From: Flavobacteriaceae bacterium
GTDB lineage: Bacteria > Bacteroidota > Bacteroidia > Flavobacteriales > Flavobacteriaceae
Assembly (NCBI GenBank): GCA_002862805.1
Contig: PKEA01000095.1
Coordinates: forward strand, 1 to 57,613
DNA length: 57,613 bases
Direction: 5' to 3'
The position numbers and the translations under genes were made by a program. The notes under the pieces were generated by a model, which was not told the origin of the DNA, made no database searches, and saw only the letters and a program-made list of their open reading frames with translations. Of this stretch, positions 37,049 to 45,379 are shown one piece after another. The stretch's first letter is position 1. The number at the start of each line of letters is the position of its first letter.

Positions 37049-37708
37049 ATGAGTTTTATATTAAGTATTGAAACGGCAACAAAAAACTGTTCAGTTGCAT
37101 TGTCAAATGAAGGGAAAACTGTTACTTTAAAAGAAGTTGCAGATCAAAATTTTTCTCATGCAGAAAGGTTGCATGTTTTTATTGAAGAAATTTTAAAAGA
37201 AAATAATATTACTTATAAAGATTTATCGGCAATTGCAATAAGCAAAGGTCCAGGTTCTTATACAGGTTTAAGAATTGGCGTTTCTTCTGCAAAAGGGTTG
37301 TGCTATGCTTTAAATATACCTTTAATTTCTATTGATACTTTGACATCGTTGGCAAAACAAATAAAAATTGAAGAAGGTATAATTATTCCGATGATTGATG
37401 CGAGAAGAATGGAGGTTTATGCTGCTTTTTTTAATTCTAACTTTGAAATGATTAAAGAAGTTAAAGCTTTAGTTATTGATGAAAATTCATTTTCGGATAT
37501 TAATGCTACAATTCATTTAATTGGTGATGGAGCTCAAAAGTTTAAAGCAATTCTAACAGATGATAAATTTAGATTTTATGAAGATGTTGTTTATCCATCG
37601 GCAAATGAAATGAGCTTTTTGGCGTTTGAAAAGTACAAAAAAAGCGACTTTGAGAATGTCGCTTATTTTGAACCTTACTATTTAAAAGATTTTGTTTTAA
37701 ATAAGTAA
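37049..37708 (+). CDS. tsaB: tRNA t6A biosynthesis protein TsaB
   Basis: Start set at the ATG of MSFILSIETATKN (219 residues), which begins the ASKHA fold exactly where the family does; the in-frame ATT/TTG-type extension upstream overlaps the promoter. The signature KGPGSYTGLRIGVSSAKG follows at about residues 66-83. TsaB partners TsaD and TsaE in adding threonylcarbamoyl to adenosine 37 of ANN-decoding tRNAs. The degenerate paralogue lacks the metal-binding histidines of TsaD. Its stop is 2 nt from that of the convergent mscS-family gene. Confidence 0.94.
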   Translation: MSFILSIETATKNCSVALSNEGKTVTLKEVADQNFSHAERLHVFIEEILKENNITYKDLSAIAISKGPGSYTGLRIGVSSAKGLCYALNIPLISIDTLTSLAKQIKIEEGIIIPMIDARRMEVYAAFFNSNFEMIKEVKALVIDENSFSDINATIHLIGDGAQKFKAILTDDKFRFYEDVVYPSANEMSFLAFEKYKKSDFENVAYFEPYYLKDFVLNK

Positions 37709-37710
37709 AT

Positions 37711-38529
37711 TTATTTTTTATGAATTTCCACTTGGTGTGGATATGGGATTTCGATATTGGCTTTGTCAAAAGCAATTTTACATTCTTCCAATATTTCGGC
37801 ATGAACTTTAAAATAATCTTCCACTTTTGCCCATGGACGAATTGCCATATTAATACTGCTGTCGGCTAATTCTAATACAAAAGTACTAGCTTCAGGCTCT
37901 TTTAAAACATGATTATTTCTGCTCAAAACTTCTTTAATGGTATTTTTTACCAATTGTAAGTCAGAATTGTAATCAACACCAATTACTAAGTCAACTCTTC
38001 TGATTCCTTCTTGCGTATAATTGGTTACAACTCCATTAGATAAAATTCCGTTAGGAATATAAATGGTTTTATTATCTGCAGTAAGTAAACGCGTATTAAA
38101 AATTTGAATTTCTTTAACAAGCCCAATAACTCCTTGTGTTTCAATAACGTCTTCAACTTTAAAAGGTTTGAATAGGATTATTAAAATTCCGCCTGCAAAA
38201 TTTGATAATGAACCTTGTAATGCCAAACCAACGGCTAAACCTGCTGCTCCTAATATTGCAACAAAAGAAGATGTTTCTACTCCTAATTTTGAAATGAACG
38301 TAATAAAAACAAGTATTCTTAATGTCCAAAAAATAAGATTTCCTACAAAGTTTGCTAAGGTTTCCTCAACCTCCCTTTTCTTTAATACCTTTTTTACTAA
38401 TTTAGTTAAGATGCTTGTAATCCATAATCCTATAAACAAGATTGCTAATGCAACTATAATTTTTGGTGAATACTCTAGTACTACTTTTTTTAATAAATCG
38501 ATGTAGTTTTCAACTTCTTTCTCTGTCAT
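37711..38529 (-). CDS. Small-conductance mechanosensitive channel (MscS family)
   Basis: A 272-residue protein with three N-terminal helices; the pore helix region is rich in Gly/Ala (GAAGLAVGLALQGSLSNFAG), followed by the beta-domain signature FKPFKVEDVIETQG and a mixed alpha/beta vestibule domain. It is the minimal E. coli MscS architecture. Channels of this class open under membrane tension to release solutes in osmotic downshock. A -7 box lies 26 nt upstream on the minus strand. Confidence 0.94.
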   Translation of the reverse strand: MTEKEVENYIDLLKKVVLEYSPKIIVALAILFIGLWITSILTKLVKKVLKKREVEETLANFVGNLIFWTLRILVFITFISKLGVETSSFVAILGAAGLAVGLALQGSLSNFAGGILIILFKPFKVEDVIETQGVIGLVKEIQIFNTRLLTADNKTIYIPNGILSNGVVTNYTQEGIRRVDLVIGVDYNSDLQLVKNTIKEVLSRNNHVLKEPEASTFVLELADSSINMAIRPWAKVEDYFKVHAEILEECKIAFDKANIEIPYPHQVEIHKK

Positions 38530-38555
38530 TTTTGTTTTTTTTATATTTTATTGTG

Positions 38556-38589
38556 CAAAGGTAATTTTTCAAACATTTATATAAAACAA
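38556..38589 (-). promoter_or_regulatory. -33/-7 promoter for the mscS-family gene
   Basis: Read on the minus strand: TTG (38587-38589), a 23-nt gap, then TACCTTTG (38556-38563), 26 nt before the start codon at 38529. The -33 part abuts the dodecin terminator. Confidence 0.55.
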
Positions 38590-38612
38590 AACATCCTATA
38601 AATAGAATGTTT
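38580..38612 (-). terminator. Terminator after the dodecin gene
   Basis: On the minus strand an 11-bp stem AAACATTCTAT / ATAGGATGTTT with one G-T pair, then TGTTTTAT. It lies between dodecin and mscS. Confidence 0.6.
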
Positions 38613-38634
38613 CGTGTGTTTATGTGTTTTGATA

Positions 38635-38835
38635 TTATTCTATTTCAAATGTAATTTTTAGATTTACCCTAAACTCTGCTACTTCATTGTCTTTAATAGA
38701 CGCGCTTTGATCTTGAACATATACTGAACGAATGTTTTTTAATGATTTAGATGCATGTTTAACTGCCTTTTTAGTTGCGTCTTCCCAGCTTTTTTCTGAA
38801 CTTGATAATACCTCAATAACTTTTAAAATTGCCAT
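38635..38835 (-). CDS. Dodecin family flavin-binding protein
   Basis: A 66-residue protein with the dodecin pattern: a first strand (AILKVIEVLSSS), one helix containing the conserved Trp-17 (SWEDATKKAV), and two strands with YVQDQSASI and EFRVNLKITFEIE. Dodecins assemble into hollow dodecamers that store or buffer flavins. It is a single-gene unit with its own terminator, upstream of the mscS gene on the same strand. Confidence 0.93.
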   Translation of the reverse strand: MAILKVIEVLSSSEKSWEDATKKAVKHASKSLKNIRSVYVQDQSASIKDNEVAEFRVNLKITFEIE

Positions 38836-38952
38836 TATATTTGTTTTTTAATGATTTATATTGTTTTAAATATACAAATTAATAAAGATTTTTGCAACTT
38901 CTTTTTTTTAAATAAATAACGTTAGCTTAACATTAGATATAATAAGTTAGAG

Positions 38953-38960
38953 GAATTTTG
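38953..38960 (+). promoter_or_regulatory. Possible -7 box for the phosphate transporter gene
   Basis: GAATTTTG differs from TAnnTTTG at one position and lies 25 nt before the ATG. The 150-nt spacer shared with the divergent dodecin gene shows nothing else clear. Confidence 0.35.
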
Positions 38961-38985
38961 CATAAAAATAATTATATACAATTAG

Positions 38986-41232
38986 ATGGAACAAATTTAT
39001 GTGATAATGCTTGTTGCTCTTGCAATTTTAGCATCAATTGACTTAATGGTTGGAGTTGCAAACGATGCTGTGAATTTCTTAAACTCTGGAATAGGATCTA
39101 AAGCTGTTTCTTTTAAAACCTTAATGGTTGTTGCAAGTATTGGTATTGCATTGGGAGCACTTTTTTCAAGTGGAATGATGGAAATTGCGCGTAGTGGAAT
39201 TTTTACACCTTCAATGTTTACTTTTAATGATGTAATGATTATTTTTCTTGCAGTAATGGTTACTGACGTACTATTACTAGACTTGTTTAATTCTTTAGGT
39301 CTTCCTACTTCAACAACAGTGTCTATAGTTTTCTCTTTGTTAGGAGGAGCTATGTGTTTAGGAGCTTATAAGCTTTTGGTAGATTCTTCTGCTACAGGTA
39401 GTATTTTGCAATATATCAATCAAAAGAAAGCAACTGAGATTGTCACAAGTATTCTATTGTCTGTATTGCTTTCTTTTTCAATTGGAGCATTTGTTCAGTA
39501 TATTTCAAGGATATTATTCTCTTTTGAATATGAGAAAAAAGTAAAGTATTTTGGGGCTATTTTTGGAGGTATTGGTATAACTGCAATTTCCTTTTTTATT
39601 CTTTTTAAAGGACTTAAAAGTTCAACTTTATTGTCTTCTGATGTAAAAGCATATATGGGTGCACATCAATTGTTGATTATTGGTGTAAGTTTTATTTTTT
39701 GGACTATTCTTTCACAGGTTTTAATTTCATTAAAAGTTAACATATTTAGAATAATCATTGTAATAGGAACTTTTGCACTTGCATTAGCTTTTGCAGGTAA
39801 TGATTTAGTAAATTTTATAGGTGTACCAATTGCTGCATTGCAGTCATATGAAATTTATGTGGCAAACGGTAGTGATTCTTCTATGTTAATGGGAGCTTTG
39901 GCTTCTTCAGAATTAAAAGCTAATTTTTGGCTATTACTTTTTGGTGGAGCTATTATGGTTTATACTATTTGGACTTCAAAAAAAGCAAAAGACGTTATCG
40001 CAACAGGTGTAGATTTGTCTAGACAAAGTGAAGGAACGGAAAAGTTTGATGCCAATAATTTATCAAGAGTTGTTGTTAGGGGAGTTATGTATGTAGGTCA
40101 AATGATTAATTATGTTTTACCACAAACTATTCAAATTAAAATTGATAAAAGATTTGAAAAACCTGAATTAAAATCAAAAAAATCTGATCAAGCAGCATTT
40201 GATATGGTTCGTGCTTCTGTTAATTTAATGGTAGCAAGTATTCTTATAGCAATAGGAACTTCAATGAAATTACCACTTTCTACAACATATGTTACTTTTA
40301 TGGTTGCAATGGGTACTTCATTTGCTGATAGAGCTTGGGATAGAGAGAGTGCAGTATTTAGAGTTGCGGGAGTAATTAATGTAATTGGAGGTTGGTTTGT
40401 AACAGCTCTAGCTGCTTTTTTAACAGCTGGGATTGTGACCTTATTTTTACAGTTTGGTGGTGTATTTGCATTTTTTGCATTAATGATTACAGTGGCAATT
40501 TTAATGTATAGAAGTTCAAGAAATCATATTAAAAAGACGAAAGAAAAAGAAGAGGAAACTTTATTGAACAAAGAAGACATTGTAACAATTAATGAAGTTA
40601 TTCATGAAAGTTCTGATCAAATTGCAAGTTTAATTAATAAATCAAACAAGATTTATAGCGGAGTAATTAGTGGTTTAAGTTTACAGGACTTATTAATCTT
40701 AAAAGAAAATAAAAAAGCGATTAAGAAGCTTGAAAAACAAGTAGATGATCTTAAGAATAACGTTTATTATTTTATTAAAAATCTTGATGAAACTTCAGTT
40801 GAGGGAAGTAAGTTTTATATTTTAATTTTAGGTTATTTACAAGACATTTCACAATCGATGAGTTTTATTGCTCAGAACGGATATTCGCATGTAAATAATA
40901 ATCATAAACAACTAAAGTTTAATCAAACAAGAGATTTAAAAAGTATTGAATTAAATGTTTTAGAGTTATTTAATAACATCGTTGTTGTTTTTAATACTAA
41001 AGATTTTAAAAATATAGATACAATTTTAGCAGAGAAAGATGTTACCTTGGATAAAATTTCTGATTTAATTCAAAAACAAATAACAAGAATTAGAACAACT
41101 GAAAATAGTCCTAAAAATAGTAAATTGTATTTTGCTTTACTTTTAGAGACTAACGATTTAATTAAGGCAACAATGAGTTTGCTAGAGTTGTTTAAAGAGT
41201 TTAATCAATATGCTGCTAATAAGGTGAAGTAG
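38986..41232 (+). CDS. Inorganic phosphate transporter (PiT family) with PhoU-like C-terminal domain
   Basis: A 748-residue protein. Two PHO4-type signatures mark the inverted repeats: VANDAVNFLNSGIGSKA at residues 24-40 and AGNDLVNFIGVPIAAL near residue 267. About ten to twelve helices cover residues 1-515. From about 525 to the end is a soluble, lysine/glutamate-rich helical domain resembling PhoU/DUF47. The fusion of transporter and PhoU-like regulator in one chain is common in Bacteroidota; ordinarily they are separate genes. It imports phosphate, coupled to H+ or Na+. A terminator follows. Confidence 0.92.
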   Translation: MEQIYVIMLVALAILASIDLMVGVANDAVNFLNSGIGSKAVSFKTLMVVASIGIALGALFSSGMMEIARSGIFTPSMFTFNDVMIIFLAVMVTDVLLLDLFNSLGLPTSTTVSIVFSLLGGAMCLGAYKLLVDSSATGSILQYINQKKATEIVTSILLSVLLSFSIGAFVQYISRILFSFEYEKKVKYFGAIFGGIGITAISFFILFKGLKSSTLLSSDVKAYMGAHQLLIIGVSFIFWTILSQVLISLKVNIFRIIIVIGTFALALAFAGNDLVNFIGVPIAALQSYEIYVANGSDSSMLMGALASSELKANFWLLLFGGAIMVYTIWTSKKAKDVIATGVDLSRQSEGTEKFDANNLSRVVVRGVMYVGQMINYVLPQTIQIKIDKRFEKPELKSKKSDQAAFDMVRASVNLMVASILIAIGTSMKLPLSTTYVTFMVAMGTSFADRAWDRESAVFRVAGVINVIGGWFVTALAAFLTAGIVTLFLQFGGVFAFFALMITVAILMYRSSRNHIKKTKEKEEETLLNKEDIVTINEVIHESSDQIASLINKSNKIYSGVISGLSLQDLLILKENKKAIKKLEKQVDDLKNNVYYFIKNLDETSVEGSKFYILILGYLQDISQSMSFIAQNGYSHVNNNHKQLKFNQTRDLKSIELNVLELFNNIVVVFNTKDFKNIDTILAEKDVTLDKISDLIQKQITRIRTTENSPKNSKLYFALLLETNDLIKATMSLLELFKEFNQYAANKVK

Positions 41233-41246
41233 TTGTAATATAAATG

Positions 41247-41278
41247 AAAAAAAGGGAACCAAATCGGATCCCTTTTTT
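41247..41278. terminator. Bidirectional terminator between phosphate transporter and Nfu genes
   Basis: Stem AAAAAAAGGGA / TCCCTTTTTT with an inner CC/GG pair, A-rich on the left and T-rich on the right, so it can stop transcription from both sides of this convergent pair. Confidence 0.8.
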
Positions 41279-41297
41279 ATTCATTATAAAAAAATAT

Positions 41298-42197
41298 TTA
41301 AGCGTTTATTGCTTCAACTTTTATTTCAGGGTCTTTAAGCATGTCTTTTAACATGTTTTCAATTCCGTTTTTTAAAGTAAATGTAGAAGATGGGCATCCG
41401 CTACATGCACCTTGTAAAATTACTTTTACTCTTTTTTCTTCTGGATCAAATGAATCAAACATAATATTTCCTCCGTCACTTTGAACGGCTGGTTTAATGT
41501 ATTCTTCAAGTATATTGATTATTTGCTGAGAAGTAACGTCTAATTTGTCAAAATAATCTTCTTGTTGCTTTTTGTGATTCTCAGTTTTAACAATCAATGA
41601 TTCATCTACAACAATATTGCCATTTTCAATAAATTCTTTAATGAAAGTTCTAACTTCTAAAGTAACATCGTCCCAATTTGCAATTTCAAATTTTGTAATC
41701 GAAATGTAATTTTCATCAATAAAAATTTCTTTTACAAATGGAAACTTAAATAATTCTTTTGCTAATGGAGAAGCGACGGTGTCATCAATGTTTTTACATT
41801 CTACCATTGTTTTTGTTAATAATTTATTACTAACAAATTTTAAAACAGCAGGGTTTGGTGTGTTTTCGGCGTAAATGGATACTGGTATTTTTTTAGTAGA
41901 GTTCTCTTCAATTTTAATAATAACTCCTCCAGAACTTATGAAATTTTCAATTTGCTCAGCAACTTCTTCTTGTACGTCCTTCCATTCTACAATAGAAAAA
42001 CGTTCTATAGCTATAAAGTTCCCTGATATATAGACTGTTTTAACAAACGGTAAATAGAATAACTGCTGAGCCAAAGGGGAGTTTTTTGTTTCATCTATGT
42101 TTTTAAACTCAAAACTTTGATTCTTAACTATGAATTCTTCTAATTCAAACTTAATAATTAGCGGATTGCTAGTTTCTTTTATTGTAATCTTGTGCAT
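41298..42197 (-). CDS. Nfu-type iron-sulfur cluster carrier with two N-terminal Nfu domains
   Basis: A 299-residue protein. Residues about 5-90 and 105-195 are two copies of the Nfu N-terminal (scaffold) domain, each with a D-E/D-T-x-x-SPLA-x-x-LF motif. The C-terminal NifU domain has SDGGN and GACSGCPSS, with cluster ligands Cys265 and Cys268. Such proteins carry 4Fe-4S clusters to client enzymes, here possibly ActB among others (inference). The doubled N-domain is notable but shared with other Bacteroidota. It is a single gene with a good promoter. Confidence 0.93.
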   Translation of the reverse strand: MHKITIKETSNPLIIKFELEEFIVKNQSFEFKNIDETKNSPLAQQLFYLPFVKTVYISGNFIAIERFSIVEWKDVQEEVAEQIENFISSGGVIIKIEENSTKKIPVSIYAENTPNPAVLKFVSNKLLTKTMVECKNIDDTVASPLAKELFKFPFVKEIFIDENYISITKFEIANWDDVTLEVRTFIKEFIENGNIVVDESLIVKTENHKKQQEDYFDKLDVTSQQIINILEEYIKPAVQSDGGNIMFDSFDPEEKRVKVILQGACSGCPSSTFTLKNGIENMLKDMLKDPEIKVEAINA

Positions 42198-42209
42198 TAT
42201 CTTTTTTTA

Positions 42210-42217
42210 CAAAGGTA
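42210..42217 (-). promoter_or_regulatory. -7 promoter box for the Nfu gene
   Basis: TACCTTTG on the minus strand, 12 nt before the ATG (complement of 42195-42197). Confidence 0.55.
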
Positions 42218-42313
42218 ATAAACATATTTTGTCTATAATTTTCATTTGTGTTTTTTTAACTTTTCATAGTCGCTTTAGGTGAAAATAAGTTATAAAACTT
42301 AAATTAAAATTTA

Positions 42314-42338
42314 TATCTTTGGCAAGTTCGTATATTTG
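42314..42338 (+). promoter_or_regulatory. Two -7 boxes upstream of porP/sprF
   Basis: TATCTTTG (42314-42321) and TATATTTG (42331-42338) both match TAnnTTTG and lie 77 and 60 nt before the ATG at 42399. Two alternative start sites are possible; neither has a clear -33 TTG. Confidence 0.45.
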
Positions 42339-42398
42339 CGAATAAGGAGGGTTTTATTTTTCGACTGATTAACAGTTGTTTACATTAAATTATTGAAA

Positions 42399-43397
42399 AT
42401 GAATTTAAAAAAGATTTTTTTAATTTTTGCTTTTACATTGTCGCAAATAACTTTTTCACAAGAAGGAGTTGCTGTATATTCAGATTATTTGTCAGATAAT
42501 TACTACTTAATTCACCCTTCGATGGCGGGTGCGGCTAATTGCGGAAAAATTCGTTTAACTGGGCGTCAGCAATGGCTAGGTCAAGATGATGCTCCTGCTT
42601 TACAAACTTTAAGTTTTAATACATCTTTAGATGAGGATGGGGTTTCAGGAATTGGAATGATACTTTTCAATGATAAAAATGGTTATCATTCTCAAAAAGG
42701 AGCAAAGCTAACTTATGCTCACCATTTAAGGTTTTCAAGAGGAACTTCTGATTTAAATCAATTGTCTTTTGGTTTAAGTGCTGCTTTTGTTCAAAGTAAT
42801 ATTGATGGTACTGATTTTACTGGTTTTGATCCAGTAATTGTTCCAGGAATAATTCAAAAAGATTCTTATTTTAATGTTGATATTGGTGCTTCATATCACT
42901 ATATGGATTTCTTTACTCATGTAACTGTAAAGAATTTTTTGGCAAATAGAAGAGAGTTGTATACAAGCGAGGTTGAATCTGATAATTTAAGAAAATATCT
43001 TTGGAGTGCTGGAGCTGTTTTTGGTGATAGTGATAGATTGATGTTTGAACCATCTTTGATGTTTCAATTTACAGAAGAAACTACTGAAAAAGCAATTGAC
43101 TTAAACTTAAAAGTATATAAAAATCTTGATTTTGGTAGACTTTGGGCTGGTCTTTCTTATAGAAGAAGCTTTGATGGAGCTAAATATCTTAATGGTTCAA
43201 CTGTTGAAGACCAAAAGTTGCAATATATAACTCCAATCTTAGGTATTAATTATAAAAAATTCATGTTCTCATATACTTACTCTCACTTATTAGGTGATGT
43301 TAAATTTGATAATGGTGGTTTTCATCAAATTACTCTTGGGTTTGATATATTTTGTAGAGCTGCTGAGTGGGATTGTAACTGTCCTGCTGTAAATTAA
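42399..43397 (+). CDS. PorP/SprF family type IX secretion membrane protein
   Basis: Started at the ATG at 42399 (MNLKKIFLIF, 332 residues), which follows an in-frame TTG two codons upstream. A signal peptide ends in TFSQ, and the barrel begins with the typical phrase NYYLIHPSMAGAANCGKIRLTGRQQW. Strand-like segments continue to the C-terminus. PorP/SprF proteins help secrete or attach a specific large T9SS adhesin, usually encoded directly upstream. Here the neighbours are the divergent Nfu gene and a carbonic anhydrase, so the partner must lie elsewhere or this copy has a general role. A terminator follows. Confidence 0.92.
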   Translation: MNLKKIFLIFAFTLSQITFSQEGVAVYSDYLSDNYYLIHPSMAGAANCGKIRLTGRQQWLGQDDAPALQTLSFNTSLDEDGVSGIGMILFNDKNGYHSQKGAKLTYAHHLRFSRGTSDLNQLSFGLSAAFVQSNIDGTDFTGFDPVIVPGIIQKDSYFNVDIGASYHYMDFFTHVTVKNFLANRRELYTSEVESDNLRKYLWSAGAVFGDSDRLMFEPSLMFQFTEETTEKAIDLNLKVYKNLDFGRLWAGLSYRRSFDGAKYLNGSTVEDQKLQYITPILGINYKKFMFSYTYSHLLGDVKFDNGGFHQITLGFDIFCRAAEWDCNCPAVN

Positions 43398-43424
43398 TAA
43401 AATGTAATTATATAAATTTATACT

Positions 43425-43458
43425 TGTCCTGAATTCTAGATTCAGGACATTTTTTTTA
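43425..43458 (+). terminator. Terminator after porP/sprF
   Basis: A 10-bp stem TGTCCTGAAT / ATTCAGGACA with loop TCTAG followed by a run of T. Confidence 0.9.
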
Positions 43459-43469
43459 AAAGTTAAAAT

Positions 43470-43988
43470 ATGGTAATTAAAGAAGTTAATGGTAAATCTC
43501 CAAAAATACCAGTAGATTGCTATGTTGCTGAAAATGCTACTATCGTTGGAGACGTTACTTTTGGCGAAAGCTGCAGTGTTTGGTTTAATGCTGTTATAAG
43601 AGGTGATGTTAATTTTATTAAAATTGGTAATAAAGTAAACATTCAAGATGGTGCAGTAATTCATTGTACTTATCAAAAACATCCTACGGTTATTGGTAAT
43701 AATGTTTCAATTGGTCATAATGCAATTGTTCATGGTTGTCAAATTCATGATAATGTTTTAATTGGTATGGGAGCTATTGTAATGGATAATTGTGTAATTA
43801 ATAGTAATTCTATTATTGGAGCTGGTTCAGTAGTAACTCAAAATACGGTTGTTGAGTCTGGAGCTATTTATGCAGGGATTCCAGCTAAAAAAGTAAAAGA
43901 TATTGATCAAAGTAATTTTGCAGGAGAGATTGAGAGAATTTCAAATAACTATGTAATGTATTCGAGTTGGTTTAAAGGAGGTGAATAA
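43470..43988 (+). CDS. Gamma-class carbonic anhydrase family protein
   Basis: A 172-residue left-handed beta-helix protein built of hexapeptide repeats. The three zinc/iron ligands of the gamma class are present as His65, His83 and His88, the last two with the usual five-residue spacing (IGHNAIVHGC). Conserved RGDVNFIKIG and NIQDGAVIH segments also match. It may hydrate CO2, but many family members (YrdA/PaaY type) have weak or unproven activity. It begins 11 nt after the upstream terminator and ends 4 nt before the convergent murI. Confidence 0.92.
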   Translation: MVIKEVNGKSPKIPVDCYVAENATIVGDVTFGESCSVWFNAVIRGDVNFIKIGNKVNIQDGAVIHCTYQKHPTVIGNNVSIGHNAIVHGCQIHDNVLIGMGAIVMDNCVINSNSIIGAGSVVTQNTVVESGAIYAGIPAKKVKDIDQSNFAGEIERISNNYVMYSSWFKGGE

Positions 43989-43992
43989 ATAC

Positions 43993-44772
43993 TTAGAAGT
44001 CTTTTTCAAAAACAGAATAATTATTGTTTAAAATGCCTTTTAAAACTTTAGAATCGCTATTAGTGTAAAAGTGTTGGTAGCTTTTTTCTGTGGAGTTATT
44101 GTTTAAATTATATTTATTTAAGATATATTCTGTTTGTTTTGCAACAGCTTCTCCAGAATCAATAATTTTTACATATGGAGGGATTATCTTTTTTATTTGA
44201 GGAATTAAATAAGGGTAATGACTACAGCCCAAAACTAAATGGTCAATATTCTGTTCTAACATTGGTTTAATATAACTCTCTAGTAGAAGAGTCATTTCAT
44301 CAGAGTTAATGTCTCCGTTTTCTATTAGTTGTACCAATCCATGGCCTATTTGTTCAATTATTTTTACACCTGAGAAGTTTTCAACATTTTTATGAAATAA
44401 CTCGCTGTTTAGTGTTCCTTTGGTTGCTAATATTCCAATAGTATGTGTACTTGTTTTATTTGCAGCAGGTTTTATTGCAGGTTCAATTCCAATAAATGGA
44501 ACAGTGTATTTGTTTCTTAATTCTTTAATTGCATTTGTAGTTGCAGTATTACAGGCAACAACAATTAATTTGCAGTTTTTGTTTAATAAAAATTCTGTAT
44601 TTTTAATTGATAATTCAATTATTTCTTCTTTCGACTTTACACCATAAGGGGCATTTTTACTATCTGCTAAGTAAATAGTATTTTCAAAAGGTAGAAGCGA
44701 ATGAATCTCTTTCCAAATTGATGTTCCTCCAATTCCGGAATCAAATAAACCTATAGGATTTTTATTACTCAT
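43993..44772 (-). CDS. murI: Glutamate racemase
   Basis: A 259-residue enzyme converting L- to D-glutamate for peptidoglycan. The two catalytic cysteines are Cys74 in VACNTATTN and Cys183 in LGCSHYP; Asp11 (FDSGIGGTS) and His185 are also conserved. The enzyme is at the end of the minus-strand envelope cluster but a terminator lies between it and ompH, and a -7 box sits 4 nt before its ATG, so it likely has its own transcript, possibly leaderless. Confidence 0.96.
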   Translation of the reverse strand: MSNKNPIGLFDSGIGGTSIWKEIHSLLPFENTIYLADSKNAPYGVKSKEEIIELSIKNTEFLLNKNCKLIVVACNTATTNAIKELRNKYTVPFIGIEPAIKPAANKTSTHTIGILATKGTLNSELFHKNVENFSGVKIIEQIGHGLVQLIENGDINSDEMTLLLESYIKPMLEQNIDHLVLGCSHYPYLIPQIKKIIPPYVKIIDSGEAVAKQTEYILNKYNLNNNSTEKSYQHFYTNSDSKVLKGILNNNYSVFEKDF

Positions 44773-44776
44773 ATAA

Positions 44777-44784
44777 CAAATGTA
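44777..44784 (-). promoter_or_regulatory. -7 promoter box for murI, 4 nt from the start codon
   Basis: TACATTTG on the minus strand lies 4 nt before the murI ATG, the same spacing as at ruvB, and overlaps the T run of the upstream terminator. Confidence 0.5.
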
Positions 44785-44822
44785 AAAAAAAACTGCTCAA
44801 TCTATTTAAAGTTTGAGCAGTT
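44782..44822 (-). terminator. Terminator after the ompH pair
   Basis: Minus-strand stem AACTGCTCAA / TTGAGCAGTT with a 12-nt loop followed by a run of T. Confidence 0.85.
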
Positions 44823-44845
44823 ATATTTTAAAATTACAAAGTAAA

Positions 44846-45349
44846 TTAGAATCCTAATTCTTTTTTAACATCAGCTAATAGGTTTGGACCTTTAGCAACA
44901 AGTAAGCCACTTCCTTCTGTAGCATCTAAAACATAATCATAGCCTTTAGCAGCTGCAATTTTTGCAATTGCTGCTTGAGCTTTCTCCATGATTGGCTTTA
45001 ATAAGTCTAATTCTTTTTGTTGTAATTGTTTAGTTGCACTTTGTTGAAAGTCTTGTATGCGTTGCCCCATATCTTGCATTTCTTTTGAACGAGTTTCATT
45101 TACTGCTTCTCCAACAGTAGGAGCTTCTTGCTCATATTTTTGCAATTTTGTTTGGTATTCTTGTACCATTGTTTTGTACTCTTTATCATAAGTTTCTTGA
45201 ACTTTTTGGATTTGAGTTTGAGCCGTTTTCATTTCTGGCATCGATGTCATTAAGGCTTTTACGTCAATATGTGCCATTTTAGTTTGTGCAGAAACTTGAG
45301 TTCCAACAAACATTACTAATGCGATTGCTAATGTTTTTAATTGTTTCAT
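44846..45349 (-). CDS. OmpH/Skp family periplasmic chaperone (short form)
   Basis: A 167-residue protein with a signal peptide (cleavage after VSAQ, about residue 22), then KMAHIDVKALMTSMPEM and a long coiled-coil rich in Lys/Glu/Gln (MVQEYQTKLQKYEQEAP), ending with AAAKGYDYVLDATEGSGLLV. This is the Skp/OmpH pattern: a small beta body with two long helical arms that hold unfolded outer-membrane proteins for BamA. It follows the longer ompH gene by 30 nt. Confidence 0.93.
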   Translation of the reverse strand: MKQLKTLAIALVMFVGTQVSAQTKMAHIDVKALMTSMPEMKTAQTQIQKVQETYDKEYKTMVQEYQTKLQKYEQEAPTVGEAVNETRSKEMQDMGQRIQDFQQSATKQLQQKELDLLKPIMEKAQAAIAKIAAAKGYDYVLDATEGSGLLVAKGPNLLADVKKELGF

Positions 45350-45379
45350 TCTTGATTTATTAATTTAGGTTATTATTAT

